A stretch of 64,000 nt of DNA from Ferruginivarius sediminum (GCF_003344765.1 NZ_QPMH01000003.1:292690-356689), one strand, 5' to 3'; counted from the first letter of the stretch, positions 1-9,138 are shown. The notes: generated by a model not told the origin, from the sequence alone. Numbers and translations: made by a program.

Positions 1-15
1 TGACTTGCATTTGCA
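1..15. promoter_or_regulatory. Right half of a probable second Fur/Mur-type box cut by the window edge
   Basis: Bases 8-15 read CATTTGCA, identical to the right arm of the palindrome at 95-115. Bases 1-2 are TG, which are the last two bases of the expected left arm TGCAAATG at the right 5-base spacing. The other six bases of that arm would lie before base 1. This suggests two operator sites about 100 bp apart upstream of the porin gene. It is inference until the preceding sequence is seen. Confidence 0.4.
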
Positions 16-94
16 ATAGAAGATCGTCGCGGCGTCATCCGGGAAACAGCCCCGAACCAGCCTGTTCCTTCAGGATACCGCTGCGCCGCAAAGA

Positions 95-115
95 TGCAAA
101 TGCTTATCATTTGCA
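95..115. promoter_or_regulatory. Fur/Mur-like operator, perfect inverted repeat
   Basis: The sequence is TGCAAATG, a five-base spacer CTTAT, then CATTTGCA: two perfect 8-base arms. This spacing and arm sequence resemble the iron-responsive boxes of alphaproteobacterial Fur/Mur regulators. It lies immediately before the porin reading frame, so the porin is probably repressed when metal is plentiful. Zur or another Fur-family member cannot be excluded from sequence alone. Confidence 0.7.
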
Positions 116-1337
116 CTCAAGCCTAAAGACGATCGACAGCGCGGTGCCGCGGCAACCGCGCGTGCGGCGGACATCGGGCAGCCAAGAGGGGGACAAGAAA
201 CCGATACGATTCACGACACCAGGAACCACGTGCCTTGCCGGCGCATGTGCGATGCTTTGCGCGGCAGGTCTCGCCGTCGGCCCGGCGTACGCGCAGGACG
301 AGGCGGCTTATCCGCGCCTGGACGCGGAGATCGGGATCGAGATCCAGGACGACTATGTCGCCGACTCCGACGATTCCGATGATTCTGACGCCGAGCTGAA
401 CGACCTCTATACGACGACGGAGCCCTATTTCTCCTTCAAGGCGACGCGCCAGCTTTCGCTTGAAGCGGGCTTCGTCCTTGAGCCGGTGCAGGACCCCGAC
501 CCCGGCGACGACCGCGTCTTCGAGGATCACGGCCTTTACGCCGAAGAACTCTACGTGAACTATTCCGGCGACGGCTTCGACGTCTACGGCGGCAAGTTCA
601 ACCCGTCCTTCGGCACCGCCTGGGACATCGCGCCCGGCATCTACGGCACCGATCTGGCCGAGGATTACGAGATCACCGAACGGATCGGCGCCGGCGGCGC
701 GCTGGTCTTCGGGGAAGGTGGTCTGGGCGGCGAGGGCTTCGGCACGCACCGCCTTGCCGCCAACACCTTCTTCGCCGATACGACCTTCCTCAGCGAGTCC
801 GTCATCACCGACCGCGGCGAGCTGGACGAGGCCGACGGCGGCGTCAGCAACACGGAAGACTTCTCCTCGTTCTCCGTGACCCTCGACGGCGAAGGCTTTA
901 GCAGCGCACCCATCGGATATCATCTCGGCGTGCAGCATCAGGAGGCGGGCGTCGGCGACAGCGACGACCAGACCGGCTTCGTCGCCGGCCTGAACGGCAG
1001 CTTCGCGCTTGGCGAGGATACCGCGGTCGAACCGCTGATCGAAGTCGCGGCCTTCGACGGTTTCGACGGCGGCGATGAGGACCGCAACTACCTGACAACC
1101 GGCGCGACCGTGCTGCACGGCCCCTGGAATGCCGCCGTTTCCTACACCGGGCGCTTTACCGACGCCGGCGGCGGAAACGACACCGACGACGGCCAGATCC
1201 AGCTTTCCGCAGGCTACGCCTTCGCGAACGGGCTGACGGCCGATATCGGCTACAAGTACGTCGAGGAAGTCGAGGTGGACAGCCACGTCATCGGCGTATT
1301 GCTGACCTACAGCCTGGATTTCTCGGTTTCCGGCTGA
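111..1337 (+). CDS. Outer-membrane porin, LbtU-like, probably iron regulated
   Basis: The product looks like a secreted beta-barrel. A hydrophobic signal segment (about residues 37-61 of the longest frame) ends in AYA before QD. It is followed by an acidic linker rich in Asp and Ser and by alternating amphipathic strands, ending in the aromatic-hydrophobic run LLTYSLDF. A central block (YVNYSGDGFDVYGGKFNPSF) resembles the LbtU-type porin family linked to siderophore uptake; that assignment is from memory of the family. The longest frame starts with TTG at 111, inside the Fur-like palindrome, so the true start is probably downstream. An AG-rich run at 183-191 precedes the signal peptide, but no ATG or GTG follows at normal spacing. 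The start is therefore unresolved. The gene converges on the DUF4340 gene. Confidence 0.65.
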   Translation: MHSSLKTIDSAVPRQPRVRRTSGSQEGDKKPIRFTTPGTTCLAGACAMLCAAGLAVGPAYAQDEAAYPRLDAEIGIEIQDDYVADSDDSDDSDAELNDLYTTTEPYFSFKATRQLSLEAGFVLEPVQDPDPGDDRVFEDHGLYAEELYVNYSGDGFDVYGGKFNPSFGTAWDIAPGIYGTDLAEDYEITERIGAGGALVFGEGGLGGEGFGTHRLAANTFFADTTFLSESVITDRGELDEADGGVSNTEDFSSFSVTLDGEGFSSAPIGYHLGVQHQEAGVGDSDDQTGFVAGLNGSFALGEDTAVEPLIEVAAFDGFDGGDEDRNYLTTGATVLHGPWNAAVSYTGRFTDAGGGNDTDDGQIQLSAGYAFANGLTADIGYKYVEEVEVDSHVIGVLLTYSLDFSVSG

Positions 1338-1383
1338 ACCGGGCAAACCAGGGCCACGGCGGCCTCCGACCCGCGGTGCGGCG

Positions 1384-2421
1384 TCAGGAGGCCGTCTCCG
1401 CCCGCAGCACATCCTCCAGCGACAGCGACAGCCGCTCGCCGATGTAGTCCGCCACCTGATAGGCCCAGCCGTCGATCCGGGCCGACAGTCGTTTCGCGTG
1501 CGCCGCCGCCTCGGCGCCTGCTTCTGGTGAGGGCTCGGCCCGCAGGCGCAGCCAGTAGTGGCCCTCGTGGCGCGCGATCTCCGTCGTGAAACGCAGGCCG
1601 TCGAAGGTCAGGATCTCCGCACGGGCCAGTGAATCCGTGAAGTCCATCTCGCCCTCGGGCCGCACGCCGTCCAGCTTCACCTTGGCGAGGACGGAGCCCA
1701 GGCGCCGGATCTTCGCGACATCCGGCTGCCGCCCCGGCGGCACGTCGGCGACACCCATCGCCGGCGCGCCCCTTTCCGGGCGAACCGCCAGCAGACGGGT
1801 GCCCTCGCGCGGGCGGATCTCCACCCGGCGGATGTCGCCCGGCGCGATATCCACCACGTCGGTCTCCAGCCAGGGATAGATACCGTCCGACAGGTCCACG
1901 AGACCCGAAGCCAGCCACGCGCGCGCCTCGCCGGGGCGGCGGACATAGGTTCCCTTGTCCTCCCACCCGGTACGGTTGTGGCGCTGCTTGCCGACGATCA
2001 GCGCCGCCAGCACCTCGCCGTCCGCGCCCAGCAGGCGGACCAGCCGCGAACCGGCCCCCGGCCTGTCCGGGTCCTCGACGTTGAGGCGCGGGTAGAGGTC
2101 GGCCCGGCGGGTCTTGGCGGCGATCTTCTCCAGCCCGGCGAGGCCGACCAGCATGCGCCGCACCTGCTGATCCTCCACCGGATAGCCGTACGTGCTGGCC
2201 GCAACCCAGCCGTCGCCGCGCCTTTCCAGGGTGTAGCCGCCGCCGCCTGTCACCACCTCCACCGTGCGCACCTTAGAAACCTGCTCACCGAAGCCGGGCA
2301 ATACCGGCTCGCCGTCGAGACGCACGGTGTCATGCCGGCTTTCGCCCAGATAGCTGGCAAAGGCCGCGAGCGTGACCACGACCGTGACGATAAGCAGCAC
2401 CAGGAACGATCTCGGCCGCAT
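1384..2421 (-). CDS. DUF4340 domain protein of a Gld-type ABC system
   Basis: This 345-residue protein has one N-terminal membrane anchor (about residues 6-23) and a long periplasmic region of repeated beta-rich units, the pattern of DUF4340 proteins. It is the last gene of a four-gene operon (ATPase, permease, GldG-like, DUF4340), the order typical of gliding-type ABC systems found in many non-gliding bacteria. An AAAGGGGCGGGG run just upstream of the ATG serves as ribosome site, and only 12 bases separate it from the preceding gene. Its biochemical role is unknown. It probably acts in the periplasm with the GldG-like protein. Confidence 0.85.
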   Translation of the reverse strand: MRPRSFLVLLIVTVVVTLAAFASYLGESRHDTVRLDGEPVLPGFGEQVSKVRTVEVVTGGGGYTLERRGDGWVAASTYGYPVEDQQVRRMLVGLAGLEKIAAKTRRADLYPRLNVEDPDRPGAGSRLVRLLGADGEVLAALIVGKQRHNRTGWEDKGTYVRRPGEARAWLASGLVDLSDGIYPWLETDVVDIAPGDIRRVEIRPREGTRLLAVRPERGAPAMGVADVPPGRQPDVAKIRRLGSVLAKVKLDGVRPEGEMDFTDSLARAEILTFDGLRFTTEIARHEGHYWLRLRAEPSPEAGAEAAAHAKRLSARIDGWAYQVADYIGERLSLSLEDVLRAETAS

Positions 2422-2433
2422 CCCCGCCCCTTT

Positions 2434-4317
2434 CTAGCTGCCCGTGACGGAGCGTTGGCGGCGCCGGCGGCGAAGGGCGCCGTGGGCCACGGCAAAGACG
2501 ATCACCAGCGCGGGCATGCCCCAGATGTTGGCGGCGCGGGCGACCGCCCGCACGCGCTCCACGTCCTCGTGCAGCTTGTGCTGCACCTCGCGCAGCGCCT
2601 GCCGCGCTTCCAGCATATCCTCGCGCAGGCGTTCGACTTCCTCGCGCTGCGCGTCGGTCATAACCACACCGGTCTCCACCTCGCGCCGGCGGAGTTCGCG
2701 GATGCGGGCCTTGCCTTCGTTGATCCGCTCGATCAGGCGCTGCTCCCGACTGCGATAGCGATCCTCGGCCTCCTGGCGCATGCGCTCCAGCATGGTGAAG
2801 GGCCGGTCGTCCAGGCCGCGCCCGCGCAGGCCGATCAGGTCGCTGCCGCCGCTGAGGTTATCCAGCGCGTTGACGACGAAATCGCCGTTGTTGGCGTAGG
2901 GGACGCTGACGCTTTCGCCGTTGCGCTGCCGGCTCTGGGTCCAGGCGTCGTCAGCCAGCATGTCGGCATCGGCGACCAGGATAACGTGGGCGCCCTCGCC
3001 GCTACCGGTCTTGTGCCCGCTCTCATCGGTGCCGTCCGGCGGGCCGTCGGGGAAAGCAGTCTGGAATGGACCGTCGATGCGCGCGGCCAAGGTATAGCGC
3101 CGATCTTCCGCCTTGAAGTCCGAGAGCAGCTTCGCCGGGTTCGGGAAGTTCGCCACGATCTCCACGGAAAGCGGCATGGACTGCGTGCTGGACCTTGCCA
3201 GCGGCGTCATCCGGGCCGACGTGCCGTCCCGGGCCTCGATCGCGCCGGCCGATTTCAGGGCAAGCTGTGACAGGTTGGCGGTGACGGCATCGTCCGTGGC
3301 CAGGGCGTCGCCCGACAGCGCCAGCCAGCCGACGTAGCCGACAACGGTATCGCGTCCGCCGACACGGCTGCGAACCTCGCGCGCATGGGTCCGGTCGGCA
3401 ACGACCGTATCGGGCTCAATGCGCACGCCCCAGCCCTCCAGCAGCGCCTGCGTTCCCGCATCCAGGCGGGCCGCCGTACCGTTCCCTCCGGCCTCCTGTC
3501 GATAGCCGAACACTTCGGCGAAGGGATCGGCGAAGGCCAGGATCCTGCCGCCGCGCATCAGGAACTGATCGACCGCGTAGCGCGCCGTGTCGCTCAGCCC
3601 GTGCGGCTGCGCCAGAAGCAGGATGTCGATCTCCGGGTCGACTTCCCCGTCATCCGGCTTGACCGAACGAACTCGGTAGGATTGGCGCATCAGCTCTACA
3701 ACGCGCCAGGGCTTCTCTCCGGTCGCCATATTGCCGGTCATCGGCAGCGCGCCCAGGATGCCGACGACCGGCTTGCGCGGGTTCGCCAGGGCGTGGACCA
3801 GGCGCGTCACGTCGTATTCCAGGAAGGCCGTGCGCTCGGGGCTGAAAAGGGGAATCGCCTCGTGATCGTCGGTGCTGTTGGTGCCGGACAGGCCGAAATA
3901 CAGGCTGTCGCGCCCGTTGCCCGCCGGCATCGCGCGCAAGCCGTCCGCGACCGCTTGATCCTCCTCCGGCGAGAAGGGCTCGGGGCGCAGGACCTCAAGC
4001 TCGATGGCGCCGCCGGAGAGCCGGACGTAGCGTTCCAGCAGATCGCGCACGCGCCCCGCATGGTCGGCCAGCCGGGGGCTGACCTCGCGCAGGCCCTCCG
4101 ACATGTAAAGGCGCAGCGTCACCGGCTCCTCGATCCGCGACAAGGTGCGGCGCGTGCCTTCCGACAGGGTGTAGCGCCCGTCTTCCGTCAGATCGACGCG
4201 CACCCGCCCCAGCGTCGTGCTGGCCAGCAGGTTCAGCGACAGGAACAGGACGACCGCCAGCGCGATGCCGAGGACGGCCAGGGTGTCGCGGTCGATGCGG
4301 GGGTTCGGCCAGCGCAT
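2434..4317 (-). CDS. GldG-like ABC transport auxiliary protein
   Basis: The protein is 627 residues with an N-terminal membrane helix (about 13-34), a large extracytoplasmic domain of the ABC_transp_aux/GldG type and a final membrane helix followed by an Arg-rich tail. Between about residues 520 and 595 lies a strongly charged coiled coil rich in Glu, Arg and Gln just before the last helix. It sits three bases downstream of the permease gene, so the genes are co-transcribed and probably form one complex. The family is named from gliding motility, but there is no sign of gliding machinery here. A role in envelope transport or remodelling is inference. Confidence 0.85.
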   Translation of the reverse strand: MRWPNPRIDRDTLAVLGIALAVVLFLSLNLLASTTLGRVRVDLTEDGRYTLSEGTRRTLSRIEEPVTLRLYMSEGLREVSPRLADHAGRVRDLLERYVRLSGGAIELEVLRPEPFSPEEDQAVADGLRAMPAGNGRDSLYFGLSGTNSTDDHEAIPLFSPERTAFLEYDVTRLVHALANPRKPVVGILGALPMTGNMATGEKPWRVVELMRQSYRVRSVKPDDGEVDPEIDILLLAQPHGLSDTARYAVDQFLMRGGRILAFADPFAEVFGYRQEAGGNGTAARLDAGTQALLEGWGVRIEPDTVVADRTHAREVRSRVGGRDTVVGYVGWLALSGDALATDDAVTANLSQLALKSAGAIEARDGTSARMTPLARSSTQSMPLSVEIVANFPNPAKLLSDFKAEDRRYTLAARIDGPFQTAFPDGPPDGTDESGHKTGSGEGAHVILVADADMLADDAWTQSRQRNGESVSVPYANNGDFVVNALDNLSGGSDLIGLRGRGLDDRPFTMLERMRQEAEDRYRSREQRLIERINEGKARIRELRRREVETGVVMTDAQREEVERLREDMLEARQALREVQHKLHEDVERVRAVARAANIWGMPALVIVFAVAHGALRRRRRQRSVTGS

Positions 4318-4320
4318 CCC

Positions 4321-5055
4321 TCAACTCGCCCGCTTCAGTTCGACCAGCATGACGTTAATGAACAGTGCCACCCCGATCAGGGCCAGAAAGAACACGAGGT
4401 CGCGCAGTTCGATGACGCCACGCGCGACGGCCTGGAAGTTGGTCAGGAACGACAGCGAGGCGACCGCGGCGACCAGGGCGTCCGGCGCCCAGCCGCGCAG
4501 CGCGCCCTGCACGATATCCGTTCCCGCCGTCAGCAGCACAAAGCACGCCGCCGCCGCCAGGATGAAGGCGACGACCTGGTTGCGGGTCAGGGCCGAGGCG
4601 CAGGCGCTGACCGCCAGATAGCCGCCCGCCATCAGCCACGAGCCGAGATAGGCCGCCAGGATGGCGCCATGGTCCGGCTCGCCCAGCACGGTGACGGTGA
4701 TCCACATCGCCCCGGTCAGCGCCAGCGCGATGGCGGCGAAGATCCAGCCCGCGAGGAACTTGCCCAGAACCAGTTGCGGCGTCGAAAGCGGCAGCGCGGC
4801 GATCAGTTCGATCGTGCCGGTTTTCCGCTCTTCCGCCCACAGGCGCATCCCGATGGCGGGAATCAGGAACAGGTACAGCCAGGGATGGAACGTGAAGAAC
4901 GGCTGCAGGTCGGCCTGCCCACGCGCGAAGAAGCCGCCCAGGTGGAATGTCAGCGCGGCCGAGAGCGCGATGAAGATGGTGATGAAGACATAAGCCAGCG
5001 ACAAGTTGAAATAGGCGGCAAGCTCGCGGCGGCAGACCGTGGCCACGTTCCCCAT
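4321..5055 (-). CDS. ABC-2 type permease, GldF-like
   Basis: This 244-residue integral membrane protein shows about six hydrophobic helices. The cytoplasmic segment RLWAEERKTGTIELIAALPL is typical of ABC-2 permeases, in which such a stretch contacts the ATPase. It follows the ATPase gene almost without gap and precedes the GldG-like gene by three bases. It is the membrane pore or lever of the same complex. The substrate is unknown. Confidence 0.9.
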   Translation of the reverse strand: MGNVATVCRRELAAYFNLSLAYVFITIFIALSAALTFHLGGFFARGQADLQPFFTFHPWLYLFLIPAIGMRLWAEERKTGTIELIAALPLSTPQLVLGKFLAGWIFAAIALALTGAMWITVTVLGEPDHGAILAAYLGSWLMAGGYLAVSACASALTRNQVVAFILAAAACFVLLTAGTDIVQGALRGWAPDALVAAVASLSFLTNFQAVARGVIELRDLVFFLALIGVALFINVMLVELKRAS

Positions 5056-5056
5056 C

Positions 5057-5785
5057 CTAGGCCTCCGCCGCCGCGGCTTCGCTCGGACGGGTCAATGCAT
5101 GGAATACCTCGTCGAGGGGCCCACGCGCCGCGAGTTCCGAGGGCGTGGAGTCGACGACGACCCGGCCGCCGGCGATAACGATGGCGCGGCTGCACACGGC
5201 CTCGACCTCCTCCAGGATATGCGTGGAGACGACGATGGCGGTGTTCGCGCTCAACTCCCGCAGCAGGGCGCGGACCTGGCGCTTCTGGTTCGGGTCCAGA
5301 CCATCGGTCGGCTCGTCCAGGATCAGCACGCCCGGCTCGTGCAGGATCGCCTGCGCCAAGCCGACGCGACGACGGAACCCCTTCGACAGCGTGTCGATCG
5401 GCTGGTGCAGCACCCGCTCAAGCTCCAGCCGCTCGACGGCCCGGGAAACGCGGCTCGCCTTCGCCGCGCCGCGAAATCCGCGTGCCCGCGCGACGAAATC
5501 CAGCAGCCCGGCCGGCGTCATCTCACCATAAAGCGGCGCGCCTTCCGGCAGATAGCCCAGGGCCCGCCGCGCCGCGATGGGCGCGGTCACGACGTCGTGC
5601 CCGCAAACCCTGGCCGTCCCGGATGTCGGGGGCAGGAAGCCGGCGATCATACGCATGGTCGTCGACTTGCCGGCCCCGTTCGGCCCCAGGAAGCCCAGCA
5701 CCTCGCCGCGGGCGAGCGAGAACGTCACCCGGTCGGCGGCGACCAGACGGTCGAACCGTTTCGTCAGTGCCTCGACCTCGAGCAC
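5057..5785 (-). CDS. ABC transporter ATP-binding protein, GldA-like
   Basis: The nucleotide-binding domain is complete: Walker A GPNGAGKST at residues 34-42, a signature reading LSKGFRRR, Walker B LILDEP followed by TDGLDPNQ, and an H-loop in VVSTHILEEV. The frame is open to 5866, but the family normally begins with a sequence like VLEVEALTKRF. I therefore place the start at the GTG at 5785, with GTG at 5794 and ATG at 5827 as alternatives. It heads the four-gene operon that ends with DUF4340. It is a family-level call; the substrate is not predictable. Confidence 0.9.
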   Translation of the reverse strand: MLEVEALTKRFDRLVAADRVTFSLARGEVLGFLGPNGAGKSTTMRMIAGFLPPTSGTARVCGHDVVTAPIAARRALGYLPEGAPLYGEMTPAGLLDFVARARGFRGAAKASRVSRAVERLELERVLHQPIDTLSKGFRRRVGLAQAILHEPGVLILDEPTDGLDPNQKRQVRALLRELSANTAIVVSTHILEEVEAVCSRAIVIAGGRVVVDSTPSELAARGPLDEVFHALTRPSEAAAAEA

Positions 5786-5939
5786 GGCTTCCACGTGGCG
5801 ACACCCGGCGTCGTGGGACAGAAACATCAGCGCGCGCAGCAGCTTATGCAGTGCGCGACGCACCATGGCGCTTTTATATGCCGTGGTGAAACGTTACAAC
5901 CCGTCCCGACGGTCAAACGACCATTGAAAGGAGGCGCTG

Positions 5940-6062
5940 GTGCCCGAGGGTCCGCGCAAGGTTCTCATTGTCATCGCTATCATCATTGCCGTTGTCGCAT
6001 TCGTCGATGGAGTCGGAATCTGGGACATCGCCGATTTCGGCATGACCTCGAACCCGGATTAA
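5940..6062 (+). CDS. 40-residue single-span membrane protein
   Basis: A GTG codon at 5940 is preceded at ideal distance by a textbook ribosome site, AAAGGAGG at 5927-5934, and opens a 41-codon frame ending in TAA. The peptide begins VPEGPRK, continues with about 16 hydrophobic residues rich in Ile and Val (residues 8-21), and ends in a short polar tail (GIWDIADFGMTSNPD). That fits one membrane helix with the positive N-terminus inside. It lies alone between the divergent ABC operon and the convergent solute-binding protein gene. No family is recognised. The strong ribosome site and the sensible topology argue that it is real. Confidence 0.6.
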   Translation: MPEGPRKVLIVIAIIIAVVAFVDGVGIWDIADFGMTSNPD

Positions 6063-6115
6063 CGCTGACATTCGGCGTCCGGAACGCAATCCCGCAAACA
6101 CGGACACGACGAGAA

Positions 6116-6144
6116 GCGGGGCCCCTTCCGAAAAAGGGCCCCGC
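6116..6144. terminator. GC-rich hairpin between convergent genes
   Basis: GCGGGGCCCC pairs with GGGCCCCGC across a loop containing CTTCCGAAAAA. The hairpin lies between the end of the 40-residue gene and the stop of the minus-strand solute-binding protein gene, so it could end transcription from both sides. There is no long T run, so intrinsic strength is uncertain. Confidence 0.5.
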
Positions 6145-6171
6145 CCACCATGCCGGCTGGCGGCGATGGCG

Positions 6172-7506
6172 TTATTCAGAGGGGATATTCTCCGCGCTCT
6201 GGATCTGCACCGTCTCGGTACCGTCTTCGGTGTACTTCCACAAGGCAATCGGCGTCTTGACGTCGCCGTTGTCGTCGAAGTCGCAGGCGCCGGCGGCGCC
6301 AGAGTAGTCGACGTCCTTGCCTTCCTTGATCGCCTGCATGCCGGCGACCAGGCTTTCCATGTCGCCGCCGACGATTGTCTGACCCGGCGGGTTCGCGACC
6401 GGGCGAAGGTTGTCGCGCAGCACGCGGCCGTTGATCTCGCCGCCGTCCTCGGCGATGGCCTTGGCGATGGCAAGTCCGATCACCATGCCGGCGTCATAGG
6501 CGGACTCGGTGAACGGCGGCACGCGGTCATGGCCGAATTCCTTCTCCAAGGCCTCGGCGAAGTTCTTGAAGGCGGGGATCGAGGGATCCTGGCCGGGGGC
6601 CGTGCCCATCTTCCCGACAAGGTCGCCGGCGCCCACCGCGTCCAGCACCTTGGTCGACTTGTTGCCATCCACGAACTGCCAGTTGGTGAAGCCGAAAACG
6701 TCGCGGCATTCCTTCAGGAAGGTCGCCGTGTGACCCGGATAGCTGCACGCCACCAGCAGGTCGGGCTCGTCCTTCAAAGCCACGGCAAGCTGTGACTTGT
6801 AGGTCGGCTGCACCTCCTCCGGATGCGGCACTTGGGCATGCACCGTGCCGCCGCGAAGCTGGAACGACCGGGCGAAGGCGTTCGACAGGCCCTGGCCGTA
6901 CGGATTGTTCACGAAGATCGTGGATGCGGTCTTGAACTTGTAGTCCTCCATGATCTCGCCGTTGGCGAGCTGGGCGGCGACGACGCCCTGCAAGGCGTCG
7001 GAGGACGTGGTGCGGAACAGCATGTCCGCCTCGCGGTCCTCCGGCAGGACGGAGATCAGCGGCGAGGTCGAGCCGTTCGAGATCTGCACCACGCCGGAAG
7101 GGATCGACACCGATGTCGCCGTGGCCACGGTCACGCCGCTGGACCAGCCGCCGATGATCGCGGCCACGCCGTCGGCCTCGACCAGCTTGCGCGCGGACTC
7201 GATGGCGGGGGTGGGCAGGGTGTTGGTGTCCTCCGTAATGTGGGCGGAGATGATCGGGCCGCCGAAGACCTCCCTCGCGGCGGCGTTGATATGATCGATC
7301 GCAAGCTGCGCACCGTCGCGGTAGAAGGGACCGAACTCCGCGGCCGAACCAGTCATCGGCGCGATCTGGCCGACCTTCACCTGGGCCGGCTTGGCGAACA
7401 CGCGCATGGGCAGCGCGCTACTCAGGGCGAATGCGCCGCCGGCAACGCCGGCAGTTTTCATGAAGCCGCGCCGCCCGAAAGTCACGTGACGCGATTGGTT
7501 GCTCAT
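6172..7506 (-). CDS. Tat-exported ABC substrate-binding protein, branched-chain amino acid type
   Basis: The 444-residue protein opens with a twin-arginine signal (RRGFMKTAG) and a hydrophobic segment ending in VFAKPA. The mature part begins VKVGQIAPMTGSAAEFG, typical of Peripla_BP_6 (LivJ/amide/urea-type) binding proteins. Characteristic segments such as IIGGWSS, TIFVNNPYGQGLSNAF and ESAYDAGMVIGLA are present. A GGGAGG ribosome site precedes the ATG. No permease or ATPase gene is adjacent, so it is an orphan binding protein whose transporter must be elsewhere. The ligand cannot be told from the sequence. Confidence 0.9.
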   Translation of the reverse strand: MSNQSRHVTFGRRGFMKTAGVAGGAFALSSALPMRVFAKPAQVKVGQIAPMTGSAAEFGPFYRDGAQLAIDHINAAAREVFGGPIISAHITEDTNTLPTPAIESARKLVEADGVAAIIGGWSSGVTVATATSVSIPSGVVQISNGSTSPLISVLPEDREADMLFRTTSSDALQGVVAAQLANGEIMEDYKFKTASTIFVNNPYGQGLSNAFARSFQLRGGTVHAQVPHPEEVQPTYKSQLAVALKDEPDLLVACSYPGHTATFLKECRDVFGFTNWQFVDGNKSTKVLDAVGAGDLVGKMGTAPGQDPSIPAFKNFAEALEKEFGHDRVPPFTESAYDAGMVIGLAIAKAIAEDGGEINGRVLRDNLRPVANPPGQTIVGGDMESLVAGMQAIKEGKDVDYSGAAGACDFDDNGDVKTPIALWKYTEDGTETVQIQSAENIPSE

Positions 7507-7823
7507 GACTGCGCCTCCCTTCCTTCAGATGTGATCGGGTCGATAGACCCTGAAGTGGCGGGTCGAACGTTGAAGCTTAACATGTGCGGTCTCAATATTA
7601 AAAACGCGCGTTTTCGACGCAGTCGCCCATGCGGGCGTCATAACCGGAGATGAGCCTTCATCGGATCGCGCCCGGACGCGCGAGTCGCGCCCACGTTGCA
7701 ACACGAAAATATTACTATCCTATCATATCTTAAATTCAAATATTTTGTGTAACGACATCGACGTTAGGCTGTGCAGTCGGTAATTTCTGAAAGAAATGTA
7801 AATACGAATCAGTGTGCTACGCC

Positions 7824-7852
7824 TTGAACTTTATCTCTTATTGGAATATTAA
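7824..7852 (+). promoter_or_regulatory. Candidate sigma-70 promoter of the first DUF2336 gene
   Basis: TTGAAC (7824-7829) is followed by a 17-base spacer and TATTAA (7847-7852). This gives a leader of about 90 bases before the ATG at 7948. The segment from about 7690 to 7860 is strikingly AT-rich compared with its surroundings and otherwise holds no gene. The second DUF2336 gene has a promoter of the same layout. Confidence 0.45.
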
Positions 7853-7947
7853 CTTTTAGAGGCAAGCGTTTGTTTCATTGGCGGGGCGATTGCTGCTTGG
7901 GCGCTGGGGCAGGATGCCGGGCGAACGCAAGGGGGCGCGATCCCGAG

Positions 7948-9138
7948 ATGGTTCAGAACGGGGACAAGCGGCGGATGGGGGATCCGGAGCACCTCCAGGA
8001 GCTGTTGGAGCTGGCGCGCGACACGTCGCTGGACGCGCGGATGAATCTGGTCGACGTCATCGGCGACCTTTTTTCCGAGCGCGAGACGGTCTTGAGCGAG
8101 CGCGAACGCGCACTGATGACGGAAATCCTGGAGAAGCTGGTCCGCGATTTCGAGATGACTGTGCGGGTGGAACTCTCGAAGCGGCTTGCCCAGGAAGAGA
8201 AGGTGCCGCGCGCGCTGGTGAAGACGCTGGCCAACGACGACATCGACGTCGCCCGCCCGCTTCTGATGCAGAGCACTGTGCTGCAGGACCGCGAGTTGAT
8301 CGAGATCGTGCGCAACCGCACGCGCCAGCATCAGCTTGCCATCGCCCTGCGCCGCAACGTCAGCGAGCCGGTCAGCGACGCCCTGGTCGAGAACGGCGAC
8401 GACGACGTCATCCGCACGCTGCTGGAGAACCCCAGCGCGTACATCTCCGAGGCGACGATGGCCTACCTGGTGGACCAGGCGCGCCACGTCGACACCTTCC
8501 AGGAACCGCTGGTGAACCGCACCGACCTTGGCCCTTCGCTGGCCAAGCGGATGTACTGGCACGTCTCGGCGGCGCTGCGGAACAAGATTCTGGAAAGCTA
8601 CGACATCGCCGAGGACGAGCTGGACGACGCGCTGGAGAGCATCGCCGGCACGATGAGCGAGCGCGACGCGACGGAGACAGCGGAGACATCCTCGACCGCG
8701 CGAACGCTGGCGCGCCGGATCGCGGCGGAGCGGCAGATCGATTCCACCCTCATCATCAAGGTGCTGCGGCGCGGGGAAATTCCCCTGTTCGAGGCCCTGT
8801 TCGGCGAGATGTGCGGCATCGAGCCGCCGCGCCTGCAGCACGTCATCTACGAAACCGGCGGCAAGGGTCTTGCCGTGGTGTGCCGTGCACTGCAGGTCGA
8901 CAAGGCCAACTTCGCGCCGATCTTCCTGCTGTCCCGCAAGGGGCGCGGCGGCGAGCAGGTCGTCGACCCGCGGGAGGTTTCCGTCGCCATGCGCTTTTTC
9001 GACGACATTGACCCAGACGCTGCCCGCAAGGCGCTGAAGCGCTGGCAGCGCGAGCCCGGATACCTGGACGCCATCGAGGCCATCGAGGAGCAACGCCGTG
9101 GCAGAACGACGCGTCAAGCCTGTCCGCACCTCGAATAA
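7948..9138 (+). CDS. DUF2336 domain protein (copy 1)
   Basis: The protein of 396 residues is almost wholly alpha-helical, made of short Leu- and Arg-rich helices in HEAT-like repeats, as in DUF2336 proteins common in Rhodospirillales. I chose the ATG at 7948, since the longer frame from TTG at 7870 begins with sequence unlike the family. AAGGGGG at 7929-7935 could be its ribosome site. The 3' end overlaps the start of a PAS histidine kinase gene by 41 bases, so the two are translated together. A scaffold or phosphorelay-linked role is inference from that coupling. A paralogue lies at 15151. Confidence 0.85.
   Translation: MVQNGDKRRMGDPEHLQELLELARDTSLDARMNLVDVIGDLFSERETVLSERERALMTEILEKLVRDFEMTVRVELSKRLAQEEKVPRALVKTLANDDIDVARPLLMQSTVLQDRELIEIVRNRTRQHQLAIALRRNVSEPVSDALVENGDDDVIRTLLENPSAYISEATMAYLVDQARHVDTFQEPLVNRTDLGPSLAKRMYWHVSAALRNKILESYDIAEDELDDALESIAGTMSERDATETAETSSTARTLARRIAAERQIDSTLIIKVLRRGEIPLFEALFGEMCGIEPPRLQHVIYETGGKGLAVVCRALQVDKANFAPIFLLSRKGRGGEQVVDPREVSVAMRFFDDIDPDAARKALKRWQREPGYLDAIEAIEEQRRGRTTRQACPHLE

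Noticed and set aside
1360..1394. Hairpin between the porin and DUF4340 genes (CGGCCTCC and GGAGGCCG)
   Set aside because: The 19-base loop is long, there is no T run, and the right arm is inside the DUF4340 coding sequence, so a terminator call is not safe.
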